DNA of 64,000 nt from Hemicentrotus pulcherrimus (lineage: Eukaryota; Echinodermata; Echinoidea; Camarodonta; Strongylocentrotidae), in the NCBI GenBank assembly GCA_003118195.1, contig BEXV01000297.1, positions 101,700 to 165,699 of the forward strand, in the 5' to 3' direction. The notes under the pieces are model-generated. The model worked only from the letters and a program-made list of their open reading frames with translations. It was not told where the DNA came from and made no database searches. A program made the translations under genes and the position numbers. This document shows positions 9,760 to 20,869 of the stretch, piece after piece. Positions within the stretch are counted from its first letter, which is position 1, and each line of letters begins with the position of its first letter.

Positions 9760-11980
9760 AGTCTTAATTAGATATGAACCTTTGAGACACTAGAGTTAAA
9801 GCTTTTATTTAATGTGTTACCCCTTATTTCTGAAAAGGGATCGACGCCCCTAGATGGGGGGGGGGGGGCCCTTCGTATATTTGTTCTCAAATTCGTTCAA
9901 TCGCCAACCATGAACTTCCACATTTTCAAATCAATTTTTTGTTTCAGTTCAAGAATTAACAAATTCACGTTTGATATTATGATATTTGATGATTAAATTA
10001 AATTATCTTATATCAAAACGGTGTATTATGCACATTCAAAAGATAACTATTGACTCTTAATTCAACAGTAAATAAAGATATTGAATCACCTCTTAAAACG
10101 TTTTGAACTTCATATTTTCCAAGCCGCCCTCGAGTATTATTTTTCTCGTTTGTCCGTGCTATCCCGCACTTCATCATGGTTACTTTTGATGAATAAACCA
10201 TAATCTACTTGCTCGAAATATGTTTGCTTGCTTTCGATAACCACAAATTCTCGGAGGTAAATCATCATCGCAATATCAAAACCGAATCTTAGAACACGTG
10301 ATGGTGACAGGTACAAATTACACGTGTAGAAAGGAAGTAAACACCGTTCTCAGGGGAGGGGAGGGCGGCAGGGGCTGATGGTCGGGGGGGCTGCTTGAGT
10401 TGCAGAGGGGTGACGGGCAGTCTCAGGATCGCCTCTAGACAAATCAGGGCAAATACAAGAATACAAACATTAGGCTACTCTTTTTTATATGAACATCAAT
10501 TAGATACGATATCAAAAACATACAAGGACGGTAATAAGGTAAAATATGCATAAAGCCTGCAATATTCAAATGATTCGTTTGACTGCTTGATTTTTATACC
10601 TTATGGTTATATGGCAATGCTAAAATTGCAACCCCTGGTAATATTAAAAGACTGTGTTCCCTATCATAATACCAGATAAGCATCAAGACTCGATGCAGGG
10701 CGTTGAGGAAGAATACATGGTAACCATGGAGACCGTGATCATAGAGACGATAAATGTGCTGATAATCATAGTAATGATGATGGTGTGGTGGGAGACGGTT
10801 TGATCTGCTCTTGGTAGCGCCACCTACAATGGATGTATTCATACTGGATAGAGAGTAAATGGGTTAAGAAAGTGACCAAGTTTGGGTCAGACCTCAACGA
10901 CCGAGCGGTGAAAGAAAGTGCAAATAGTTGCTCGGTCATGTACGGGATATGACGGCAAGTATGCGAGCGCGTCGCTTCCAATCTGCCACGCGAGTAGGAT
11001 GGGTTAGAAACAGGTGCTTCGAGAGGGGATCGACCGCCCCGTCGAGTCAGTTCAAAGGGTGAATGATAGGACGTCTGCATGGTATAGGATGGGGTGGGAC
11101 AATAATTAGGTTTGTGGGTCTCCTAGCCTCCTCCTTAATATCCATCAATACCACCGTCACCACTACCGCAACCAACGAACACAGCAATGAGAATACACGA
11201 CAAAGGGAAAACTGAAAGGGAAATGCTGAAATGGAGGATGAAAGCTGAAGAGAGGATTATTGACTAGATGATTGTTTCTTTAATAACCCAAATTTCCTAC
11301 CAACCGAAACTGTAATTAGCCTATATACCCACTCATACTAGTTATTTTTATATCTTTATATATAGTACATATACATGTATATCAAAGTCGCTTTATTGGT
11401 ACTAGCTAGCTAAAGTAATTAATTCTTAAACTTATGCCTATATAATAAAGATATCAACATGACTAAGCGGACTGTCTATTTGAATTCAACTAATCTAATA
11501 GACAAAATATATATATTTGGAAACCATGTCTTGGATCGTAATGAAATAGTTGCAAAGTAAATCGTCTAGGCCAAGTCGATGAAAGGATGTATATTACCAA
11601 CGAATTTTCATCAACCTACCGACGAAAACGAAAACTAATTTACTATCATGGACAACTTCGTACAAAATTTGCTTGAATGTAAGAAATTCTATGGTTTTCT
11701 TATCATCTTTTAGAGGGAAGGGAGGATATGCTCCACGCCTTACACCTATTACACCTCCATTTAACATTATCTCCTTCTGGTATTTCAACCGTTCCTCCCC
11801 TGCCACATTCCCGTCTTTCCATTATTAAACTAAACTTCGTCACCCCAACGACCAAGATCACAACTGCCACGATGGGCTGTATAGGCTATCCTCAAAACTC
11901 ATACGGTACAACTCAAAATATCATAGACGTGACCCCTACTCCCCTTCTTTTCCTTTTCTCCACCTTCCACTTTCCCTCCC
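9760..11980. other. Non-coding, no recognised gene
   Basis: A G-run lies at about 9,858-9,869 and a G-rich patch at 10,343-10,395. 10,766-11,080 is open on the minus strand (104 codons from a non-ATG-like context) but shows no domain and ends in an unrelated frame. 11,300-11,550 is TATA-rich, low-complexity DNA. Confidence 0.5.
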
Positions 11981-12382
11981 CTTCACACCCCTATGCCAAA
12001 ATGAACCCCATTTACCTCAAATCAAGATGACAACTACCCCGGTCTCCAAAGTTCGGTATCACTCAAAGCCAACCAGCAACACCAAAACAGCCTGCCCATG
12101 ACTCCCCCCTCCCACTTTTCCTGCTACTCCTCCCCTTCACACCCCTATGTAAAAGTGAACCTCATTTACCCCACATCAAGTAAGATGACAACTTTCCCGG
12201 TCTCCAAAGCTCGGTCACTGAGGGAACCAGCATCACCAGAACAGTCTGCCCATGAGCCCCCCCCCCCCCCTCCTGCTACCCCTCCCCTTCACACCCCTAT
12301 GTAAAAGTGAACCTCATTTACCCCCACATCAAGTAAGATGACAACTCTCCCGGTCTCCAAAGCTCGGTCACTGAGGGAACCA
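11981..12382. repeat. ~153-bp tandem repeat, 2.6 copies
   Basis: CTTCACACCCCTATG starts at 11,981, 12,135 and 12,287. Each is followed by a run ending in CCCGGTCTCCAAAG and CTCGGTCACTGAGGGAACC or variants. The unit begins pyrimidine-rich. A weaker, more diverged copy may precede it at about 11,840-11,980. A C-run at 12,258-12,270 lies inside the second unit. Confidence 0.85.
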
Positions 12383-13486
12383 AGGGTGGTCATTGTGAAC
12401 GACCCCACATGACCCCGAACAAGTCTGACAACATCAAACGTACCAGCCAGGCGTGCAATACTTCAAAGGTAATTGTTGAAATATACAGAATATTTACTAT
12501 AGAACATTGGTCCGCAACGTTATTGGAGCACAATATACGAGTGAATTCGAAAAGATTCAAACACTTTTCGAAGTGAAAGGTGTACTTGTGTCCATCTGCG
12601 TGTAAATCTGCAGGAATCACTGCTCAATAATCTCGCTCGTTGCCAAAAATGAATGAATAATTAAACAATACAATTTTTTTTCTTTTGAAAATTAACAAAC
12701 AATCAGGGCGGCAAGCGTAAAATAATTTGCGGAATGTCTATCTCCATGGTTATTTCAAGCATAAACAGGTTATATTTAGCGTGTCATGTAGTACCAGGTA
12801 TTTTCCATCGTCTTTACTTCCCTGTTTGCCGCGCTTCTTTGGACGGCGATAGTCGGACTTTCAGTTCAGTCTGTTCTGCAATTTGATATCACACTTATCA
12901 TCAGCGTCATCATAATCAATAACAAAAGCAACAATAATTTGACCAACTTTTTAATCACAATCAATCACCTTCGATAATACTTATTCCTAAATAATATGCT
13001 TTATGTTTTCAGGGGCTGGCTGTCTGTGATATCGATAACATTCTATGTAGTTTGATTTCGACGAATGTTTTGATCATTCTGTTAGAATTTAAAATATCTT
13101 TTGAAAAAGAAAAAGAAAGATGATCCTTTCTTATCATTACACATAATTATTGTTTCATCCCCCCCCCCCCCCCCCCCCGACGTCCGATACGACTCCGTAG
13201 TAATGGTATATGCTATAGCTTCACTCTTGTGCTCCTGTGACCAGTTTAGTTATATGTCTTTGCGGCCCATGGGATCACTGATCTCCGAAATAGCGGAGGG
13301 TGAATAAGATGATGATGATGCTAGGAGTATACTCCATCAATGGAAAGGTGCCACACTGCCACTTGGTAACTATCCACCAAGAAACTACACTTTAGGACAA
13401 ACATTCCTGGGACAATGACAGCCGGACCATTACCTCTCGTTATTACCAAAAGGACAATCTCTTTCTAGTAGTTTCCTAAGGGGTAG
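12383..13486. other. Non-coding with a poly-C run
   Basis: AT-rich sequence without recognised genes. A poly-C run of about 20 bases spans 13,159-13,179. An open minus-strand stretch at 12,390-12,620 has no recognisable features. Confidence 0.5.
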
Positions 13487-13668
13487 TTAGGTCTATCTTA
13501 CGGAGGTATACAGTTTTGTGTGAGCTTCATTGTAGGGGCGGTAGTCCTAGGGGTACCTGCCTGGGTTAAATGTCTGGATACGGGCTTCGTCTGTTACATC
13601 AAATCCATCTTAAATAATACTATTTTCTATAAAACATCAACAGTCGGAATGAATTTGTTTGATTTCAG

Positions 13669-13757
13669 GCAGCAAACGTTGTATGAATATCTCACCCTTG
13701 GTCTATCAGCTCTTCAAACAGCCAACGCGATAACATTTTTCTTTTCATACATTCTCG
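13669..13757 (+). CDS. Candidate internal exon encoding a membrane segment
   Basis: A good acceptor (TTTGTTTGATTTCAG) and a usable donor (CTCG followed by GTAAAT) bracket an 89-bp open segment. It would encode about 29 residues, starting QQTLYEYLTLGLSALQTANA and ending in a strongly hydrophobic run (ITFFFSYILG), as in a transmembrane helix. The exon would begin with the last base of one codon and end with the first base of another. Immediately upstream, in the same frame (13,487-13,668), a second hydrophobic stretch (FIVGAVVLGVPAW) is also open, so the whole 13,487-13,765 block may be coding-derived. No family was recognised and no adjacent exon was found. Confidence 0.35.
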
Positions 13758-14017
13758 GTAAATGAAAAAAGATAACTCAACAAGAAAATATAAAATGGGC
13801 TTGTTGGTGATTATTGAGATCATCATTCAAACTTCGGCAATACAATCGGGATTTCAAAATCAAACAAAACTTGACAAATTTTGCACACAATGAAGTCGGA
13901 AAGAAATATAAAGTCATGTCTCATTGACCACAATCAATACACGTTGAAATCAGTAGCAACAATCAATATTATTCAGTAGTCGTTCAATCTGAATCATTTT
14001 AAGCGCGATCTTTTCAA

Positions 14018-14239
14018 ATGATCTCTCTCTCTCTCTCTCTCTCTCTCTTGTCTTCTTCTCTCTCTCCCCTGTCTCTTTCGTCTCTATCTCTTCTCCCAAT
14101 CAATCCACGCAAGGTTCTCTTTCACCTTTCCCCACTTCTCTCTCTATATCTCCATTGTTCTTTCTCTATCCCACCATCACCAACATTATCTTCCATCTTT
14201 AGCTCTCTATCCCTCCCTTTATTACTCTATCCCTCCCTT

Positions 14240-14279
<40 letters not shown>

Positions 14280-14285
14280 CTTCCG
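14018..14285. repeat. CT-rich tract
   Basis: Two nearly pure (CT)n blocks (14,022-14,048 and 14,241-14,277) joined by pyrimidine-rich sequence. The long open frame across it is a by-product of low complexity. Confidence 0.9.
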
Positions 14286-14289
14286 TCTG

Positions 14290-15530
14290 TTTTTCGATGT
14301 ATTTATTTGCATGTTTTGTTTTTGCAGTGTTCAAGCAAGAGCGAAACAGTTAAAAGAAAAGGATTTCGCTGTGATCCACAGAGCAGAAAATAGTGCATAA
14401 TAGAAATCTGATCTAGTTGACGAACATGGGCCAGCGAACCATAACCAGATGAAATATTTTTCACCTTTGATATCTAGACTATTTGTCTCATGTAAGTTCC
14501 TTTCATCTTGCCGCCATTCATTATTTGCCTGCTCCTTTTTGTTTCGTCTCTCCCACACCAATCCACACAAGCACACCGAAACAGACAACACGATTCGTTG
14601 TACAACCATCGCATTTAGAATTATACAGTCTTTACACGGTAACAGAGGAGAAAGTCTAGAGAAATATTTATAAGGTTATTCAGAAATGTTGATCTCTGTT
14701 TGAATGACACTTCTTACATAATTTTCACATGTACTATGTGTACAGGGGGCTAAGATCGGCAAAGTGTAAGCCAATTAAGGCTTACAGTTACAGATGAAAT
14801 GCATACATTGTGGGCTATTTTATGAACAAAATCTCAACCGTTCTACAGTTATCTTATTCTTTTTACTACTAAGCCATTATTATTGCTTGTTCCCAAATGA
14901 CTCACATATGCAAAATAACATACTTTAAGCATTTTAAACTGAGTGTAAATTATAAGAATAACATTTTCCCTCAATACTAATTTCCAGATTAATATAAATG
15001 CAGATTCATTGATTTATATGCTTTCCTGATATATGCATGAGATATGTGTTTTAATAAGAATTCATCCATGTTGAATCAATCCAAGCATGACTTTCAATAT
15101 TGATCTGATACACATTACCCGCTCATTTCAAATCTACGGTAGACTAATTCAACATCAGATTTATCAGATCCATTGTATGTTATAGATTTGTCCATAATGG
15201 TGCGGTATTAAGAATCAATTGGTAATGTTTATGCATGTATGTATGGTATCATTTCCAATATCACTTTAAGAAAACCAATCTTACACATTAATGCATACAA
15301 TTACATGAACACAGCCATTAGCAGGCGTGTTTCAACTAAACATACCTTTACTGGCTGGTATAGGTGACTATGTAAATTGAATGAACACAATAATTATCTG
15401 ATGTTCTACCAATTCCAATTCCAATATAAAATATTTCAGGTTGAAAATAGTTTTCATGCGAAACCATCACAAATACGAATAGATAGATAGATAGGTAGAT
15501 AGTCAAATTTAGTCCATTCATCATAAAAAA
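14290..15530. other. Non-coding, no recognised gene
   Basis: AT-rich unique-looking DNA with a short (GATA)-like tract at 15,478-15,500. Open frames on both strands at 14,331-14,673 overlap each other and carry no recognisable motif. Confidence 0.5.
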
Positions 15531-15589
15531 AAACATTTAGATACAATAACATACAAATTCACAAGATATATAGTCAAAATAAACAAACA

Positions 15590-15880
15590 TTACATAAGAT
15601 AAAAGTACAATATAAGGTGGTCTGGACAAAAACATGGAGAAAAGTAAGTATTTATGTGAAAAACTAGAAATTTGAAATTAGGATAAGAAGAGAGTATGAA
15701 AAGACAAGATTGAAGATTTACAGAATAAGTACATTGTACATGCATAATCATGGTACAAGAATAACCATGTGAGCCACATATTGATGTTAGATCAGGTACA
15801 CGAAAAATACGGTTAAAAGATGCATTGAATACTATTGAGATACATTTAAATGATACACTTCTATACAAAACATTTGCCAA
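15590..15880 (-). pseudogene. Possible degraded LINE reverse-transcriptase C-terminus
   Basis: The minus strand is open for about 97 codons and contains a stretch (FNASFNRIFRVPDLTSICGS) that loosely resembles the segment after the reverse-transcriptase domain in CR1-like LINEs, where a N-x-x-F/L-R-x-x-x-x-L/V-P pattern precedes a Ser-rich turn. No catalytic motif remains and no 3' tail was identified. The resemblance is weak and could be chance. Confidence 0.25.
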
Positions 15881-15899
15881 ACATGCGATTGTTTATGAG

Positions 15900-18100
15900 A
15901 GCTTTACAGGGGAGCTTAATGGTTCAGTAACCATGTGACCTATCGGATATCCTCATCCTCTTCTCTTTTCATTTTCTATTCAACAAAAAAAAAGATATTT
16001 TAGGATGATGTTACCCTGATGAGTCTCACACCTGTGCTCGGTCGTATGACAAACCACGATGATCCAACGAGCCTTGACGAGCATGTATTCAAACAAGCTA
16101 CCCTCGTCAAACACATGGCGGTTTCCAATTGTTTAATCAAAAACAAGAGACAAAACAATTAATTCTCAGCCATCATTTCAGAGTCGTATTAGGTCCATGT
16201 TCGCACCCTCGCCCTGCTGCTATCATACTTTCATGACCACGTGAAGACCTTCATCATACCACTATCCTGTTGGTTAATTAAGTCGGAACACGGATCTATT
16301 CAGATAAATTGATATAACTCGGTATTTTTAAAAAATATATATAACTTAATTGTGATGAAAATATGATGACGTATCTGTCCGAACACCATATCAAACTGGC
16401 TTCAATTGTTTGCATTTAATTGATTGTTCTACTTTTTATACAATAATTGTCCAATTTATTCATTTAAAGGTTTGTATCTAATTTCGTTGTTACACTGGTT
16501 GTTCGTTGAAGAATGTATTAACATGATGAATTTTGTGTAAGTTGTGTGACAAAGTCTTTCTAGCCTGCCTACATAGTTACAAAATGGGTCTATACATGCA
16601 GTGTGTCTCAAACACATAAGTTCTATGTCTTATCAAATTATGCTCATTAAATTCATGTTGACGAGAAGTGTTGCGTTTAGCCTCATTATAAATAGCTGTA
16701 TGGCTGTCCAACCAAACTCAGACCCTAAGGTTGGTCCCAAACGTAAGTCAGCATATCTGAGTAATTCAAATTTATCAAGCTTAATTTGCAAACGTTAATT
16801 TCTAGAAATTGTTCATAGACCTAAGTCTAACCAGACAAGCATATGAGTTATACGCCTTTACTTTATTATGCTATAAATGCAAATGCTGCTCTGAGTATAC
16901 ACACAAAAGCCATGCATCTGCATTTCATCTGGCATGCAAGGAGTTAATTTAGATCGCCGTCTCTCTGACAAATTTCAGAGGAGATGTCTGAAACTTTGAA
17001 GAATATGGAAACGTATTTTTGTGTCCCATGTCCTTGAAAAAATCTAAAAGTATCAGTCAAATTACTTGTTTGTCTTTCGGCTCGTTACATTGCGTTTCTA
17101 TATTTAGTCATGTTAATGTGTTTTCTTTACAAAATTCGATTAGAAATCATAATATTTTCATAATCTAATCAAGAGTGCATTCATTGAGATTGTTGGAAAC
17201 CAAAGTTGAGCTGTGTTCTGCGTCATTTACTATACAGTGATATATGAGGCTTTGGTATGTGTTATCATATCAGAGTCTGTCTGCTGTGTGGCTTTAATGT
17301 GTATATTTGATGTATCGTTCTCATGTGACAAATAGGCAAACATTTGATAGCACAAACAGTTGTGTTTTCATCCCTTAAAAATCACAGACAATGAAATCGG
17401 TTAGTGCGACTAAATCAACAAGGGAACATTTGGCATCGGGATGCTGCATACATTTACACAGTTTACTGGCTTCTTATTATACCAAAGAGGAAAACAAACT
17501 TTGTTATATTAATGTATTTATTTCAATGCCGCTATTACGAGTGAGGCTACACATAAGTTGTTTTAACATTACCCGGAATCATATGAATAGAATTGAGTTT
17601 ATTTATACTGTTTGTTACTATTTTCACTATCGATGTCTCATGATGTCCCTATTCGGTATTACTAGTGCATGAGGAGTTACGTGATTAATTTTCTCCATTC
17701 TTTTTCACACCAAATCAAAATCATTTTGTTTTAAATTCAATTTCATCTTATAATGAAATACAGTTGTAATATTATCGATATACAAATTATGTTCCATTAT
17801 CTTTAGAAATGGTGGGAGGCACATAAACATACTGCCATTGAAACGACAAGGCAACTCAAAGGCTAAAAGAGGTTTCAGACAAAATATTGTTGATCTCGAT
17901 TTTCATTCAAAATCATGTACATGCTTGATGGTAAGCAATTTAAGGACATACAGCTTTTAGTCTTATCCGAGGGACTTTATGATCGACCAGTTATGCTGTA
18001 TCCATAAAAATAGTGTATGGATTTCATATCGAATCGAGGACCTCCCAGTTAAATAAATTTTTCACTTTCCCCTGATCTGTCGAAGAAAGTCAAATGCGAA
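15900..18100. other. Non-coding, no recognised gene
   Basis: AT-rich sequence. A more GC-balanced patch at about 16,010-16,110 and 16,190-16,270 shows no clear open frame. The 93-codon frame at 17,391-17,672 has no recognised domain. Confidence 0.5.
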
Positions 18101-18109
18101 CTGATTATA

Positions 18110-18133
18110 GGGTCAGGGTTAGGGTTAGGGTTT
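18110..18133 (+). repeat. Short interstitial telomere-type repeat
   Basis: About four units of TTAGGG or near-TTAGGG in a row (GGGTCAGGGTTAGGGTTAGG then GTTT), matching the telomere repeat of most animals including echinoderms. Too short to be a telomere. Confidence 0.85.
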
Positions 18134-19039
18134 GTCGATTAGATGAACATTTCGCATTCTTCTACTTAGTCTGAAAGAAGGCACACCTCTCTGATCAGTA
18201 TTTCTCTCTTCATGTATTTCATATATTGATAATGTGCTGGCAGATATTAGTTTCATTAACATTTATATAATTCAAGTACATTTCGTTTAACAATGTTCCG
18301 GTTTACGTGGCGGCAGTTCTTTTTAGTTGTTCAGAGAAAATAGAAAAACATAGCCAAATCACTCATTTCAAATTTGCACTTTTTTGCTTGAATTTGATCT
18401 CTATCATACATTCTAAGCTTCTTATCTCCTTGTCAAAGTTCTACCAACTGCGGAAGTATTAAACATCTAAACACTTATGATTTCAAAGAGCCACAAAAAA
18501 GTTTCAAAAGTTGCGGATTATTTTCGGAAAGTTTGTATTTTTGCAGCCCTGGAACCATGTACCTCCCCGCTAATCGTCACCCAGTTTCTTTCATCAACCA
18601 AGTGGTCGTTAAAGAAAGAGGGAGAGGAGAGGGGGGTAAAATGCCTGCAAAGTACTTTTGGTAGGTTGATCCTGAGGAGCTAGGGGTGCATGTATGGTGG
18701 CCGTGTAAGTACGCCAGTCCAACTATAGGCCCTTTTTTAGGGATGCCCCGCGGCCGCAACTCGCCCGTTCGACTATAGCATCAAAGCAACCCGCCACAAT
18801 GGTTGGTCTAATCCTGCCAGCTCCATGCCCCACTTTGCCCAATAGTTTTCACAACTGTTCCAAAGAGTTGGGATCAACAAGCAGTTGCAGCTAACAAAAA
18901 GCAGCGAATCGGGCATAAAACGACCGAACGTTTACCCTTTTTCAAGCAATAAATTCCAGCCTATTTTTCTCACTTTTTATTCTTTCCTCTTTCTCTCCCT
19001 CCCTCTCTCTATCTCTCTTTTTGTGTTTCATGGTTACAG

Positions 19040-19070
19040 TCGCATGAATCGTTTCTATCGCAGAGCTGAG
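19040..19070 (+). CDS. Candidate microexon (or start of a longer terminal exon)
   Basis: A long pyrimidine tract (18,966-19,024) leads to TTTCATGGTTACAG, a good acceptor. It is followed 31 bp later by a near-consensus donor (GCTGAG then GTAAGC). The enclosed bases read RMNRFYRRAE in the open frame. If the donor is not used, the same frame continues to a TGA at about 19,188, giving about 50 residues rich in Arg, Lys and Tyr. The opposite strand is also open here, which weakens the case. Function unknown. Confidence 0.25.
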
Positions 19071-19409
19071 GTAAGCGAGCTGACGAGAAGAAAGCCACTC
19101 TTCTGCAGGCACACTGGCTATTGTTACGGAACTCCCATTCATCTCGAGGTTTGGGAGTCCAAAAAGCCGAGTTTTGACATGAACCCCTGAGGCTATAGCC
19201 AAATATGATTGATGATGATGGTGCCCTCTATCGGCCACATAAACCGCATTTAGTCTTAGGCTAAGACCAAACTTGATCTTGCTAAAACTAAAGTTGAGAT
19301 CCAGGGTCCCCCTGTGACCGAATCCTCAAGACAGTAATTGTGTGACATAGTCCGAAAACAAATTTCTCGGTGTTGTTGTTGACAGATTTTTTTTTTAGAA
19401 AACACAAAA

Positions 19410-19690
19410 TTGTGGTTTAGTGGATACGTCACCGGACGGTGGATCACAAGGTCAGAGGTTCGAGTCTCGCCGCGGCACTATGTCATTTTGGCAAGAAATA
19501 ATCTGCATGTGCAACACTCGACCAAGGTGATGTAAATGTGTACCTGTCAGGTATTAACTCCTTGAAATGCTCGGGCGCCATTATGGCAGTCATGTTAAAG
19601 CCGGGGTAATAGTTGTAGAGCGCCAGGAGTGTTGAGTCTGACAGACATGAGCGCTATACAAGAACGTTCAATTGTATAAGGTGTATTACA
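19410..19690 (+). mobile_element. tRNA-derived SINE
   Basis: The head resembles a tRNA gene: box A TGGTTTAGTGG near 19,412-19,422 and box B GGTTCGAGTCT at 19,457-19,467, ending in CGCCGCGGCAC. About 200 bp of non-tRNA body follows and ends with GAGCGCTATACAAGAAC, similar to the 3' tails of the LINE at 40.8 kb and the SINE at 26.4 kb. SINEs are copied by RNA polymerase III plus LINE reverse transcriptase. This copy is diverged and was not assigned to a named family. Confidence 0.75.
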
Positions 19691-19900
19691 AATATATAAA
19701 GCAACAACAGAAAATGTGCATGTCAACTTTTGCCTGCGTTGATTTTTGATACATGTACACTTTTACATTGCCCCGATCATGCCGACGTAAACCATGATAT
19801 AAACAAAATAAGCACCTTTAGAAGTCTGTGACCATTTTTGTCAATATTGCCTTCTGTCTCTAGACAACACTGACAATCAGACTGAGACACATAACTTAGA

Positions 19901-19940
19901 CCAGGACCACATAGACCTAGACGCTAGGTCTAAGTCCTGG
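19901..19940. repeat. Near-perfect 40-bp hairpin
   Basis: Inner stem TAGACCTAG (19,912-19,920) pairs with CTAGGTCTA (19,924-19,932) across a 3-base loop. Outer stem CCAGGAC (19,901-19,907) pairs with GTCCTGG (19,934-19,940). A weaker outer match (CAACACT near 19,865 with AATGTTG near 19,949) suggests a ~95-bp imperfect palindrome, perhaps a small foldback MITE. Confidence 0.8.
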
Positions 19941-20175
19941 ACAATAACAATGTTGTAGGAAGTCACGTTTCTTCTTCTGAACTGTCCCGTCTGACCTGGG
20001 AGGCATGTCGTCAGACTACATGGTCTTTGCTATTGATATTCATTACATAGTTTTAATAGATCCGTATTGATATATCAGGAAGAAAGCACTCTCGATCTCC
20101 AGTTGACTACTGATGAGGTACAGGGAGAAAGTGAGATGGGGAGAAAGAGAGGGGCGGGAGGGGCATAAGGATGAA

Positions 20176-20220
20176 AAGAGGGAGGGGAGAGAGAGAGAGA
20201 GATAGAGAGAGAGAGAGAAG
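20176..20220. repeat. (GA)n microsatellite
   Basis: Purine tract dominated by GA dinucleotides, part of a G/A-rich stretch from about 20,120. Confidence 0.9.
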
Positions 20221-20830
20221 GGGGCTGGTATGATAGTTGTAACAGAGAGAATATTTCATAGCGTCTAGTTGTGAGGAATGTTCCATTATTGTGCACTGAG
20301 CCGGGGTAGTCAGTCAAAATGAGGCCTATTTTTGGATAATGTAAAATTATTTCGAGTCACTTCCAAAAACAGTTTCTTTTTGCAGTTCTTTTGTTTAAGC
20401 ATTTGTAGCAAGTATTGAAATTACTCAATGTGGATGCGACACAATTATTAGTGAATAAGTTAAAGCTATACAATTCAACAAAACATCAAACAAATAAACA
20501 AAATGTGTACATTGCATCGCGTTGAAAATTGCCATCGGCAGTTGCATATTGTAAAGAAATCATGAAGCAAAATTTAAATTTAGGAAGATAAAGATTAACA
20601 AATAAGACAGAAATGTCAAAGGCTTTTTCAAAACACTTTAACGAAAGCTATTGAACCGTCTGCTGAGACGGAATGGCGTTCACCGATCTGTTTTCTTCTC
20701 TATGTACACGGACAGACGACCAGTGTTTCTCCTTAGTGTAAGCATAGTTTTAAGCGTATAAGCTAACGCAAACAAGTAGTTTAACGGAACAATATTTAGC
20801 CAATGTGTACCACTGTTGCTGATTGATAGC

Positions 20831-20857
20831 CGATTGGCCCATTATCACCATCACGTG
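20831..20857 (-). promoter_or_regulatory. Inverted CCAAT box with E-box
   Basis: ATTGG (20,833-20,837, a CCAAT box on the minus strand) lies 14 bp from a CACGTG E-box (20,852-20,857). Both motifs are short, and no gene was identified on either side. Listed as a weak candidate only. Confidence 0.2.
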
Positions 20858-20869
20858 GTCTCTGAAGCC

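Noticed and set aside
14018..14353. 111-codon open frame
   Set aside because: CT microsatellite translation; low complexity.
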